A stretch of 64,000 bases of DNA from Drosophila miranda (Eukaryota; Arthropoda; Insecta; Diptera; Drosophilidae), in the NCBI RefSeq assembly GCF_003369915.1, contig NC_046675.1, positions 15,066,001 to 15,130,000 on the forward strand. Direction: 5' to 3'. Of this stretch, positions 37,901 to 48,985 are shown in pieces (positions within the stretch are counted from its first letter, which is position 1; every line of letters starts with the position of its first letter). Below the pieces are notes generated by a model. The model searched no databases and was not told where the DNA came from. It saw nothing but the letters and a program-made list of their open reading frames with translations. The translations under genes were made by a program, and so were the position numbers.

Positions 37901-39296
37901 CAGGATGAGGAGGATGCCTTGGAGGGCCTCAAGACGGCAGAGGCGCGCTATCTCAAAGAAATCGATGAGGACAAGGACAAGATGGAAAAGTTCAAGCAGG
38001 ATAAACAGTCCAAGAAACAGGCGGTCGACGATATGGAAGAGGACATCTCCAAGGCTCGTCGAGACGTGGCCAACTTGGCCAAAGAAATACACAACGTTGG
38101 CAGCCAAATGTCCTCCGTAGAGTCGAAAATTGAGGCCAAGAAGAACGAACGCCAGAATATACTGTTGCAGGCCAAAGTGAGTGACAAAATGGAAGCAAAT
38201 TCATTTAAACAATTCAATTATATTTTGTATCCCACCACAGACCGATTGTATTGTGGTTCCCTTGTTGCGTGGCTCGCTGGACGATGCAGTGCGCGGTAGC
38301 GACGCAGACAATAGCACCATGTCCATGACGATGGATAATCTGTAAGTGGATACATTCCTATTTTCTGGTAAAATTGATTCAAATCGTGTGTGCTTGTTTT
38401 AGTATTGAAGTCGACTACCGATCGCTGCCCCGCGAATTTACCAAACTTAAGGATGATTCCGCCTTCAAAAAGGCCAATGAACAGCTACAGAAGGATCTGC
38501 AGGGTAAGCTGGATGTCCTGGAGCGCATACAGACACCAAATATGAAGGCAATGCAGAAGCTCGATGCCGTCACGGAGAAAGTTCAATCCACCAACGAGGA
38601 GTTCGAGAATGCCCGACGAAAGGCCAAAAAGGCCAAGGCAAACTTCGAAAAGGTGAAGAACGAGCGCTCCTCTCGGTTTGTGCAATGCTGTCAGCACATC
38701 TCCGATGCCATCGATGGGATTTACAAGAAACTGGCTCGCAACGAAGCGGCCCAGGCCTACATCGGACCCGATAATCCCGAAGAACCCTATCTGGATGGCA
38801 TCAATTACAATTGCGTGGCACCAGGCAAACGTTTCCAGCCGATGAGTAACTTGAGTGGCGGTGAAAAAACCATTGCTGCTTTGGCACTACTCTTCTCCAC
38901 CCACAGGTAAGCCTTAAGCGGCAATCCATTGATCTCTTCCGACTTGCAATTTGATTAATCTTCTCTGGCTAGCTATCAACCAGCGCCGTTTTTTGTGCTC
39001 GACGAGATCGATGCCGCCTTGGACAATACAAATATTGGCAAGGTTGCCTCGTACATAAGGGATCACACCACGAATCTGCAGACGATTGTCATATCTCTCA
39101 AGGAAGAGTTCTATGGCCATGCGGATGCCCTTGTGGGCATCACGCCAGCGGTGAGTACTGAATACTTTCCAAACTGACTTGACTCTCTTCATGATTTACT
39201 ATATTGCATGGTACTTTTTGTTTTCTTTTGCAGGAGGGAGATTGTCTTATATCAAATGTCTATATTATGGATTTGACCATCTACGAGGACAACTAG
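34933..39296 (+). CDS. SMC1: SMC1, cohesin ATPase subunit
   Basis: SMC1 pairs with SMC3 in the cohesin ring that holds sister chromatids together and shapes chromatin loops. Eleven exons: 34933-35331, 35402-35550, 35611-35779, 35836-36858, 36922-37491, 37563-37818, 37872-38176, 38241-38341, 38403-38906, 38973-39150 and 39234-39296. They give 1238 residues, the length I recall for D. melanogaster. Walker A GPNGSGKS lies at residues 55-62; long coiled coils flank a hinge in the middle; the ABC signature LSGGEKT and Walker [13 protein letters not shown] are near the C-terminus, which ends YEDN. Intron 6 (37819-37871) needs a GC donor to stay in frame; it has a good CTAAT branch point and CACAG acceptor. 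All other introns are GT-AG. AATAAA lies at 39366. Confidence 0.96.
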
Positions 39297-39365
39297 CGAA
39301 CATATTTTGGCTAACATTAAATATAAGATATTAATTATAGGCACTACCGGTCGCGAATTTCCAAT

Positions 39366-39371
39366 AATAAA
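39366..39371 (+). terminator. SMC1 polyadenylation signal
   Basis: AATAAA, 69 bases after the SMC1 stop codon. Confidence 0.65.
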
Positions 39372-40341
39372 GCCAGTAAACATGTAATTATTTCGGGGTC
39401 TGAGAATTCGATACAAGGTCTATAATTTAGAAGATTTTTACTTCTCTCATTTATTCTTTGGACAAATTTAATGATCAGATCTCAAAGAGCCGAGTTGTCG
39501 CTGATGAACAGAATCCAAATCACACCACAGGCAAGGGATCATCGATCATCAAAAGATTGGGAGAACTAAATTCTCGGACTGCCTCAAAACATTGTGTGAT
39601 GTTGAAGTTCTGTTCTGTATTTCGTATTACGCACCGGACTTGTTTCATACTTACTTAAACCGATCAGAATAATTAGTTTCAGAGGTATTTCAAAAATAGT
39701 GTCTGCAACTTTAATAGTTTCCTTTATTGGAAACTTTATTTCCTCTGCACAAAGGAGGAAGTTTTTTGGGAACGAAAGATAGTTGAACTGTAGATGTGTA
39801 GGTTGGATGCGTCTGTAGGTGGTGGGTAAAAGTATATGTAAAACAACTGGGTTTTTTGCTTTTAAGTTTTCTCTTTTTTCTTTTCTTTTTCTTCATGTAA
39901 AAAACTTTTTGTGTATTTCTTCAAGAACAAAAACAAACAATTTGATTACTCAGTATCGGTGTTTATCATTAATTGTAAAATAATCATTGCAAACAGATGA
40001 ATACAGTATCAGCTAGTGGGTGTGCTTTTGGGTGTGTGTGTTGCTGTTTCTGTGGCAAGGGAACGGAACGGATTCTGATGGCTATGACTATGGGTTACTA
40101 CAATCGATATAAGGCTACAATGCAAGGCATGAGAATTTGTGTCGTTTCGTGTCATGTCTGTGGGAAGCAATCTTTTTTGAAATAAAGGGAGTGTCGAATG
40201 TAAAACTTTGATCTTTAATTGAGGGAATGAAGGCCTAATTTAAAACTTTATACATACAAACTAAAATATTCATTGCGTTTCATATATACACGAACTTTGT
40301 AAGATCTCGTTTAAAAATACAAAGATTTGTCTTATTAGCGC
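39372..40341 (-). other. SMC1 downstream region; possible minus-strand 3'UTR
   Basis: No convincing coding sequence. Two AATAAA signals on the minus strand (39723-39728 and 39735-39740) and T-rich plus strand up to 40340 fit the 3'UTR of a gene that converges on SMC1, whose coding end may be the candidate exon at 40342-40437. Confidence 0.4.
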
Positions 40342-40437
40342 TTAAATATAATTTGTCATGCTATTCATGGGGATTCCGTGGTGATGGTGAGGAGCTCCGA
40401 AGTGCATCCAGATGTGATGATGATGATCCTCCTGATC
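40342..40437 (-). CDS. Possible terminal coding exon of an unidentified minus-strand gene
   Basis: On the minus strand, an AG acceptor (GCCTCAG) is followed by 31 codons and a TAA. The peptide is His-rich (two runs of four His) and ends MNSMTNYI. The segment is clearly GC-richer than the T-rich DNA around it, ends 600 bases above two AATAAA signals, and would converge on SMC1, all as expected of a last exon. Against it: an open stretch this short can occur by chance, the His runs come from a GAT/ATC trinucleotide repeat, the acceptor has a poor pyrimidine tract, and no upstream exon was found. I do not recognise the protein. Confidence 0.3.
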   Translation of the reverse strand, partial: DQEDHHHHIWMHFGAPHHHHGIPMNSMTNYI

Positions 40438-41699
40438 CTGAGGCTCACTCACTCACTGTAGGGGCGGTATGGTGTGGTGTGGTCTGGTGTGTGTTCGTAG
40501 CTTTTGATACTATTGCTGTTGCCTTTGCTGGTTTGTTTACTAGTGACTTGTATTATCTGTTTGTAAAATTATTGTTTTTGTTTCTCTTTTGTAGTTTATA
40601 GTTATTCATTGAATTTCAGCTTTTCAATGTGCCTTTATTACTGCAATATAAGAAAATATAGTTTGAAAATTTAGTAAATCGGTTCTTGCAATTCACATTC
40701 CCATTTAAAATATATATCTTGAGAAGAAGAATCATTCTCTATAGCGACATCCATCAAATGAACGAGATTTATTTGTTGGTCGATTGGGCGATCCATAAGA
40801 GGTATAATAATGAAATAAATAACCAGATCGACTTGGAGGCCTTCGACAATGCCTGCATGCCCTGAGTAAGGTACTGGTGGGTGATATCGTTTGTTATATA
40901 AGTTTTCAGTTGAAACAATGTATTGAAAATATGTATTTTCAATGTACATATAAGAAACATAACCAGAGGGTTTACAATATCTCCCCATCATAGGTAACAA
41001 ATAGACATTGGATCGTAATGAACTGTTTAGGCACATGATCTATTCTATAAATTCTAGTAACTGACTGGATAACCAAATTAGAAATTAGATTGGAGATTAT
41101 AGATCTTCCAGTCAAAGTTTGACTGCTTTCTCGACTGGTCTTTACTTGAAAAATTAACTGCTTGCATTTGAAATATACTGCTTCTTGGATTAATCGACTG
41201 CTTATGACCCGTAAAGCAGTTCAACTGATGGATAATTATCAAAATCGAAAACGTTTACAAGTTATGTATATATCTTCCGTAACCGCAATATATTTATGCA
41301 TTCTACTAACCCTCAGGTTTGAAAGTGGAGTAGTGGAAAGACCTAACAGACGGTCCGATATACATACATATGTACTTACTTTGAAACATATTTAAGGCTA
41401 TCACAGTGTATCTTATACTCCATTGTAGTTGTTATAGGTATATTTAATATCCTGCGTAACGTATCACGGATACGTGTTGTACTGGTCATATCAGTGGCAG
41501 TCCGGTTCCATACTGATAAGCTATCCTCCTGCAAAGCGAAACATGGGACGGATGATTAGTGGGATTATTTATAAGAATAGATTCAAGCTGGATTCAAGAC
41601 CTTGGAAACCGTGCGCAAAACGAGACCTAGAGCCCTCCCACACAAGACTCACAGAGATTAAAACACTTTTCTTGGATGTTTTTCTTTTCGTTTAATAAT
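40438..41699. other. Non-coding stretch, nothing recognised
   Basis: AT-rich DNA. Short open frames here (for example 41474-41695) show no family resemblance or splice context. The part from about 41400 to 41690 is less AT-rich than its flanks and might be old mobile-element or exon sequence, but I can match it to nothing. Confidence 0.4.
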
Positions 41700-42446
41700 T
41701 TTTATTTCTCAATCAATACGTAAGTAAATCATTTCATGTCTGACCAATTGGAAATGAACTGAAATTATATGCAATAATGATGATAATAAGAGAACACACT
41801 TGATATTAAACACAAAGGCAAATCTAAGTTCTTAATTTAAGTTTTTTCTTTCTTTATTTTTTGCGGATTTTCTATGCATTTTCATGTTTGCATTTTGCTT
41901 TTTTCTGCGTTGCACACACACGTCATTCGTCGGCACATTCCATGATTTTCTCTTTTGTTGTCTTTCAATTTTTGTATAGATTTATTTTTTATATATAAGA
42001 CTAACACTTAAATGTAATTCTTTTCTTTTTAACTAAATTTTCTAAGGAGAGAAAAAATATATGTAATATGCAATTTGTTATGGATTTTTTTTTCCATTTT
42101 TCCCATTTTTGTTTTTGTTTTTTTTTCATTATTATTATTATTAATTTATTTAAACATTTTTAACAATTATGAGTATTTTCTCAAAAACTTGACTTGAACC
42201 GTGTGTTTTTTGTTATAGCTAGCATTTAGCACGGTCTTTTTTTGGGTTTATTTTCTTGTTTATTTTTATTAATTTTTGATTTTTTTTATGTAGGTTTTTA
42301 GCTGTGGATCTGTGTGCGATGTAAATTGTTGTCGCCGCTAAGTTTTGTTCTTCGTTTCGTTTGTTTAAATAAATGTGTAGATCTGTTATATATATATATA
42401 ATGTTTATATCCTTCTATATGTGTGTGTATATATAGGTGTATTAGT

Positions 42447-42467
42447 TGTGTGTGTGTGTGTGTGTGT
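42447..42467. repeat. (GT)n microsatellite
   Basis: About ten uninterrupted GT units inside the T-rich block. Confidence 0.85.
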
Positions 42468-45400
42468 CTGTTTGTTGTTGTTTTGTTTTAAACGCTTTTT
42501 AAATTGCACATTGATATTTTAATATTTTGTAAATATTAAACTTTTATTTCGTTTTTCACTTTTTTTGCTTGCTAATTTATTTGGACTATATGTATTCATA
42601 TATTCATATATATATATATATATACACATATAAGTATATATATATATGTATATATTTGTTTTATGTATGTATAATTATATATATGCTAATTTGTAACTAT
42701 AATTAAAATATATTATGTATAAATAATATATTCATGTTAGTTTTTTCGAATTTTCTTTTGGGCGTTTTCTTTGTTTTTGTTTTTGTCTTTATCATAGTAC
42801 TATTTGGAAATATATCTTCATTATTGCTTTTTGAATATACATATGTGAATCCCGCATTAAGTAATTATCCATTTTGTCTGGTGTGTTTTATGTTTCGTGG
42901 CTTGTGTGTCTCTTGTCTTCCGTGTCTGTGTCTCTGTGTTCTCTGTGGGCTTTCTTTCTTCGTGTTTGTCTTCGCTCTCTTCTGGTTCCGTTTTTGAAGT
43001 TCACATCATCGGTTGCTGTTAAAGTTGGTATTTACGAGTATATTTGTATTTGTATGGGTTATTGTATTAGTTTTTAAGTACTAAGCTTTTACTTGTAATT
43101 GCCGTCAGTTTTGTGTGCCGCTTCACTGATTGCTGTCGTCCGAGGGTTTTTTTGTTTTACTAAAAATGCTTCGATATGCCTGGAATTATTGTTGCAATTG
43201 CTGCTCCCAATTCACGACACAGCCGCCAATCAATCATTCATTTGGTTCTCGCTGTTGCTTTGGCTCTCTCTTTTTTTACATCTCGCTCTTGCCTCGGTTC
43301 TCGTTCTGTTTTTTATATCTCATTTTAGCTTTGACTCTCGCTCAAGCTTCATGCTGTGACAACTCGCCAGTGCCCAGGCACTCGCTCTTTGTTTTTCCTT
43401 CGCTCTGGAATCATCTCTCGCCGACCCTCTTGCTCAAGGCTCTTTGCCTTGGATCTTGTTTTCGGTCTCGCTGTGGCAATGACTCTCTCTTTTTGTTCTC
43501 GTTGTTCTTCACTCGCTTCAGCTGTAACCTTTTTCTATTGCTATCAAGATCTGGCCAACACTCATCTCACTCTCTGCTCTGTTTGTTTGCCAAGACAAAC
43601 TCTGCTCGCGTGTGGTGTTTTATCTGCGTGTGTCTGCTTGTGTGTTTTGTGCCTGTCTGTCTGTGGCCGTGGCTCTTTTAAAGGCTGACGGCAGCCAGCC
43701 CTGTGCCACCCAGCCTTCGGGCTTGAGAAGGTGCCGCTCTCCTGAGCATTCAACTCCGCTCCTTCTCTTTCATTTATGCTATTCTCTGGCTTTCTTTCCC
43801 TTCCTTCTGTTGTTTTTTTCTTTTTTTTTTATATCATTTTTCATTGTGTTTTTTTGAATTTAATTCAATTTTAAAGTACAATTGCACGAGTGTCTGTTGC
43901 CGCACTCGTTACTAAGAATATTCTCATCTCTTGTTATGGAAATTGATTTGATTTGTTTTTACTAATTATTCATATATCGAGTTGTATATATGTATATATA
44001 TATACATATATATATTTTGTGTATATATAAATATTCCAAATGATGTTGATATTAAAATTCTAATTTGTATTAATTGAACTTTGCGCTTAATTTTAGCAAT
44101 TAATTTTTATTTTGGTTTTAGAAATGTTTTAGTTTTAGTTTCTTAATTCCATCGTTCGAAAATAATCAAAAATAAAACAAATTATAGAAAAATATATAGT
44201 CGTCGTATGTATTTTCTTGTATTTATTGCAGAGCCAAAACTTAAACGTAAACTAAACACAAAACTAGATTTAATCATACGTATAAATAACAAGAAAACTA
44301 AATAATAGAACCTACAATTTGTTGGGGGATTTTCTCTCTGTTTTTGTTTGAGACTGAAGATACTCCAAATTTAATTCTTTGATGAAAAGTGGAAGAAATG
44401 CGATTTAAGTAGAAAATCTAAAACCTCCTTTACTCCCCCTCTCTCTCTCTCTCTTGCTCGCTCTCGCTCTTGCACTTATCAATTGTACAATTCGTTAGCT
44501 CGTATAATATTTTACAAAGATTTTGTTGTGTCTCGAGTGCGGAGAGAGGAGAGCGTGCTTTGACTATACAAGTTATTTTTGTTTTGTTTAGAAACGAACA
44601 CATCGATGTAGAGAGAGACATAGATAATAAATACAATAAGTTGTAGGGGATAGGGGATTATATGTAGCTCTCCTCACTCTCTATGGGGGCGGGGGGGATA
44701 TATGTATATGTATAGTATATCTGAACAATGCTTGGGGCTGGAGAAGAACAAGGCCTCGGCTTGAGTAAGGCCCACAAAAACTGTTGCTAGACGAAGGCAA
44801 GCGTGTTCTCTCCTCCATATTTATATAGATATAGACATAGAAAGAGGTATATAGAAGATATAGCACACACACAAATAACTCAAATATTATCCGACATAAG
44901 GATGCTCTCCAACATTTACATAGAATATATATATATATAAATTGGTTTACTATATAGTTACGATTATAGGGGGTTAATCTCTAAATTTTGGAAAAATCAT
45001 TTTACCTATCCATTTTTTTATTTTTCTTTTTTGTTTTTGTTTTTGTTTTATTGGTTGTTGAGTAGAAAAACGCATTTTTGTTTCGTGTATACAGCAAATT
45101 TATGTGGATTGTGATTCCGTTCCCGCCTCTTTCGTTTCTTTCTATTTGTTAATTAATTTAATATTTTAAATGTAATTCGAAAAATCTACTTAATGAAAGT
45201 TCTGTTATGTTGGTTAACAATTGTTTTATACCGCTTGACCTTCTTCGTTCCTTATTTTTGTTTGTTTTGTTTTGTGTCTTTTTGTTTTTTTTTTGTTTAA
45301 TTTGCTTTAGCGATTGATTTTTTATATATAACATCACATTATAATAATTACTAATTAATAGATTTTTCTTTTAGCAGTTTCCCCACATCTTTCGGTTGTT

Positions 45401-45930
45401 CGCTCTTACCCTTTTTTCTGTTATAATTTTTTGTTGTACAAATATGAAAGTTTGTAATAAATGTTTGCCTTTTTAAATGTAGATATTTTCGTTAAGGGGC
45501 TTTGGGGTTTTAGTTTTAGTTTCTTTTTTCCGCAGAACAGAAATCATAATTATGTGTATTATAATAATTATAGTGACTATTTACATGGAAAAATCTATCG
45601 AATAGTATCTCTGTGTAGCCCTCAATGTGTATCGTATCTGTGTGAGTGTGAGCTCTCTCTCTCTCTCTTTTTCTCTTCCTCTCGTCGAAACGTTTAAAGT
45701 GTAACATGGCAACACGTGCTAGCTCTCAGCTCAGGCGAAAAGGAAGGGGTTTCGGGAAGGGGGGGGCACAAATTAAATTATGAGACATCTGGAGTACGCG
45801 GGCGGTCGGGCGGCGTCTCGGCTGGATGTTGCCTCATTTACAGCAAATAAACTTGATGAAATTTAATTTGTGTGAACACCGAAAATGCTTGCTCCACTCT
45901 TGGGCTCTCGGCTGGCTCCATTAATTCTGG

Positions 45931-45975
45931 CCCAGGACCCAGGACCCAGAACCCGGGACCTAGGACCCACAACCC
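45931..45975. repeat. Short GGACCCA minisatellite
   Basis: About six imperfect copies of the 7-base unit GGACCCA (variants GAACCCG, GGACCTA), followed by a GGTTCT/GGTCCT-like run at 46050-46085. Confidence 0.75.
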
Positions 45976-46797
45976 AAGGCCCCGGCCTCCGTCTTGGCTT
46001 AATTAGAACCTCCTCTGGCAATCCTTCCGCCTCTATGCTACGTGACTCCTGGTTCTGGTTCTGGTCCTCGTCCTGGTCCTGCTCCTCCGTTCATTTGTAT
46101 GCATTGTGGCTGCCTTTGGCTTGGGCTTTTTCCATTCGAGTTTTTTTTTTTTTGTATCTGAAGGAAGAAGGAGTACAGATGTGGGAAAAGTGTTAAATGA
46201 TTATCAAGTAAAAGTGTGGAATTCTTGCAAATATACTCTCTCTTTATCCCTCGCTCTACGATTAATGGAAAAACAGGTCGCTTTTAATATTCTAAAAGGT
46301 CTTGAGCTATTGATGGTGGAAACACTTGCGTGGAAATCATTTTCAGAGCTAAAAGTCATCTGTTTATCTCTTAATGGGTCTTTAAGGCCGTTGCATGCCA
46401 CTTCCTGTGGCGACGGAAACGAGATTATCGAATCGCCTGGGAAGTGCAGGCCAAAGGATATGCAAGGTCCAGCAACAGGAAGTCCTGTTCCACACACAGA
46501 CCCAGGCCTCGTGCCTCATGCCACATGCGGTTGGTTGCCTCGGCAACACCTCGCCCCCCCCGAGGGGTGCTCCCCATTGTGTCTCTGGTGAAGGTCATGG
46601 CAGGCGACCTACTCGATGCCTGACCTCGAATGCTTTTTGCATGCGTGGCTCATTACTAAGCCGAGAACCGAACCACCAGATGATGCCTTGGCATTGGCCA
46701 TCATCGGACATTTTGTTGCTGTGCCACCGAATCTATCCATCCGCCTACTTGGAAATGTGTTGCGCGTGTTAGAATTTCATTAGAGCGATGGCCCCCT

Positions 46798-46819
46798 CAC
46801 ACACACACACACACACACA
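46798..46819. repeat. (CA)11 microsatellite
   Basis: Uninterrupted CA repeat, 22 bases. Confidence 0.85.
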
Positions 46820-48347
46820 AAACATTTTCTATTTATTTAATTTGGCGTTGGGGTAGCACCAAAATGACGGGCAGGGGCTGGGGCAGGCAGGTCCTTGTCC
46901 TTGTCTGATGACATCAGCCAGAATCGCGGGCACCAATCAACCCACTTATGCTACACCCACCCCCGTTGATTTCTCGATGCCGCGTAATTTGCGTCACTGC
47001 AGTGCCCGCCGCGACATTTGCTGGCGGACAGCAGCAGCCACACCACAAACACACACGGAGAAATGTTTAAAAATAGTCACATCTTAATAAGCAAAAGGAA
47101 GGACCTTCTGCGAAGCGAGGAAAGTGCAGACAGCCTTCTACCAGAAGTCTCAGCCACTCGTCCACTCGTCTCGCCCGTGTATCCCCCACGGAGGCGGCAG
47201 TTGCCACAACTCAGGTGCTTCTGCCGTCACACGAAATTGGGTTAAGCTTTCAACTATTTTTATTGCTCTGTGCCCTGGGCTTTGGGCCCTGGGCTTTGGG
47301 CTCTCCAGTTGCCACGTACACGCTGCACTCAATGAAATCTGCAAATTGTTAAACTTTTGCTCGTAAACCATTTGCCAAAACCATTATTAAAGTTCGGGGA
47401 AAACTATTTTCGGATTGAAATTCGAGGAAAAATGTTTTCCACTTCGAGTGGGAGTCGGCGAATTTTTGAATGAATTATTTGTGCTTGAAAATTACACTTT
47501 TCTTAGAAAAATAAGAAGAATAAGAAGTCATCCACTGGGAGGATGATAATCTTAAGATATAGATATGAAATACTTGAAAAATTACTCCTTACTTGTGCTA
47601 CGCATCATGCAGTAGCGCCCCTCGGTTTTAAATATTTACTGAATGCATTATCGACATTAAAGGAGTTAAAATACATTCGATATATGCTGCAAAATAAATC
47701 TAAACACATCTTGGGACACTTCTAGATTTAGATCTTTTTTAATTCGAGGATTCCATCCTTCAAATATCTCCTAAGACTATACGCCACTCCCAAGAACTGC
47801 CATTGTACTGCCTGATGGTCAAGCATGGAAATACATTCGATAAATTAATCGAATAAGTATAATTCGACATTGTTTGCATAGGGGGGAGGAGGAGGAAAGG
47901 GACTCGTGTGTGTGTGTGTGTGAGAGCACAAATGGCGTACATAAATCGCAGAGCATCAATTTGAAATGTCAAAAGGCAACGGCTGCTGTTGCTGTTGCTG
48001 ATGCCTGATTCCTGATGCCGCCTGGTGCTGCGAATGGATGTTGGCTGTGTGCTTCTGTGGCTGCCATTTTGAGTCCAGGCCAGAAATAGCAACAGTCGCA
48101 AGGAGAGAGGAGAAAATTGAATCGAAATGATGCCAAAACGTAGGCACAGACCAGCCAGAAGAACGGGGCGGGGCGGGAGGGGACGAGGACGAGGAGGCTA
48201 CTGCCGTACCCTCTGTGGAAGGCTGGCACTTAAAATGCCAGCGACGTGTCGGGGCCGTGAAAGCCAAAAAAGAGGAGACCAGCGAAAACATACAGACAGC
48301 AGATATGCAGAGAGGAAAATACTAGATAGGGACATAGATATTGAGAA

Positions 48348-48353
<6 letters not shown>

Positions 48354-48380
<27 letters not shown>
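48354..48380. repeat. (GA)13 microsatellite
   Basis: Uninterrupted AG/GA repeat of 27 bases. Such tracts bind GAGA factor, but length polymorphism alone is also a sufficient explanation. Confidence 0.85.
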
Positions 48381-48384
<4 letters not shown>

Positions 48385-48799
48385 CAGACAACGATAGCCC
48401 AACCGATAGCCATCGCCAATCTGCATGGCATGGCCGCCATTGACGAGAGCCGAGACTTTGACATGACAGTTTAATTGAGGGACAGCCAAAGCCCCCAAAC
48501 AGAGAGACAGAGAGAGAGAGAGAAAAGGGGAGAGTACGCTCGAAAAATATGCAAATTAGTTCCGTCTCCCTGGGAGACATCGAGTGGAGTCGAGCGTAAC
48601 GGCTTGCCCTTTTCCAGCGGCTCATTTGGGGGGCAGGCAGGCAGGGGAGAGTCGGAGTCCTTGACTAAATTTAAAATTTATGATTTCGTTGAGGGTAGCC
48701 GTGAGATGACCAGAGGCACAGTCGAGCGGAAAAGGAACTAAAGGAACGAAAGAAGATGGTTAAGCAAAGGGAAATAAATATTCCCGAGAAAACGATTAA

Positions 48800-48985
48800 A
48801 TTATCGATCTAACGACAGAGCAGCTCTAATTTGATATCGATACACAATACAAATAAATATCGATAAACTATAATATCGATCGATATAAGCCAATTTCTTC
48901 CTATTTTTATGTGGATTTATCATTTATCGGTGAATAGAGAGTTAATCGCTAATTTGATATCGGTAGATTATCGTTTATCGATCAG
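48800..48985. promoter_or_regulatory. Cluster of TATCGAT / CGATA motifs
   Basis: At least nine TATCG-containing sites occur in under 190 bases, including TTATCGATC, GATATCGATAC, ATATCGATAA, a double ATCGATCGAT, and TTATCGTTTATCGATC. A 14-base unit, CTAATTTGATATCG, occurs twice, 123 bases apart. DREF binds TATCGATA and BEAF-32 binds clustered CGATA, so a boundary or a housekeeping promoter is possible. Confidence 0.5.

Larger units (their letters stand above)
41700..46200. other. T-rich block, possible minus-strand 3'UTR or intron
   Basis: The plus strand is strongly T-rich over several kilobases with many T-runs, so a minus-strand transcript would be A-rich, as the Rox8 3'UTR is. A TTTATT at 41701-41706 (AATAAA on minus) stands at the left edge. 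Simple repeats include TA runs (42604-42660, 43985-44015), (TG)n at 42447-42467 and CT runs at 44440-44465. From about 43220 to 43520 the motif CTCGCT(CT) recurs. No coding exon could be supported. Confidence 0.4.

Noticed and set aside
43130-43681. 183-codon plus-strand open frame
   Set aside because: Reads through the CTCGCT and T-run sequence; Cys/Phe/Leu-rich with no domain. Composition, not selection, explains the openness.
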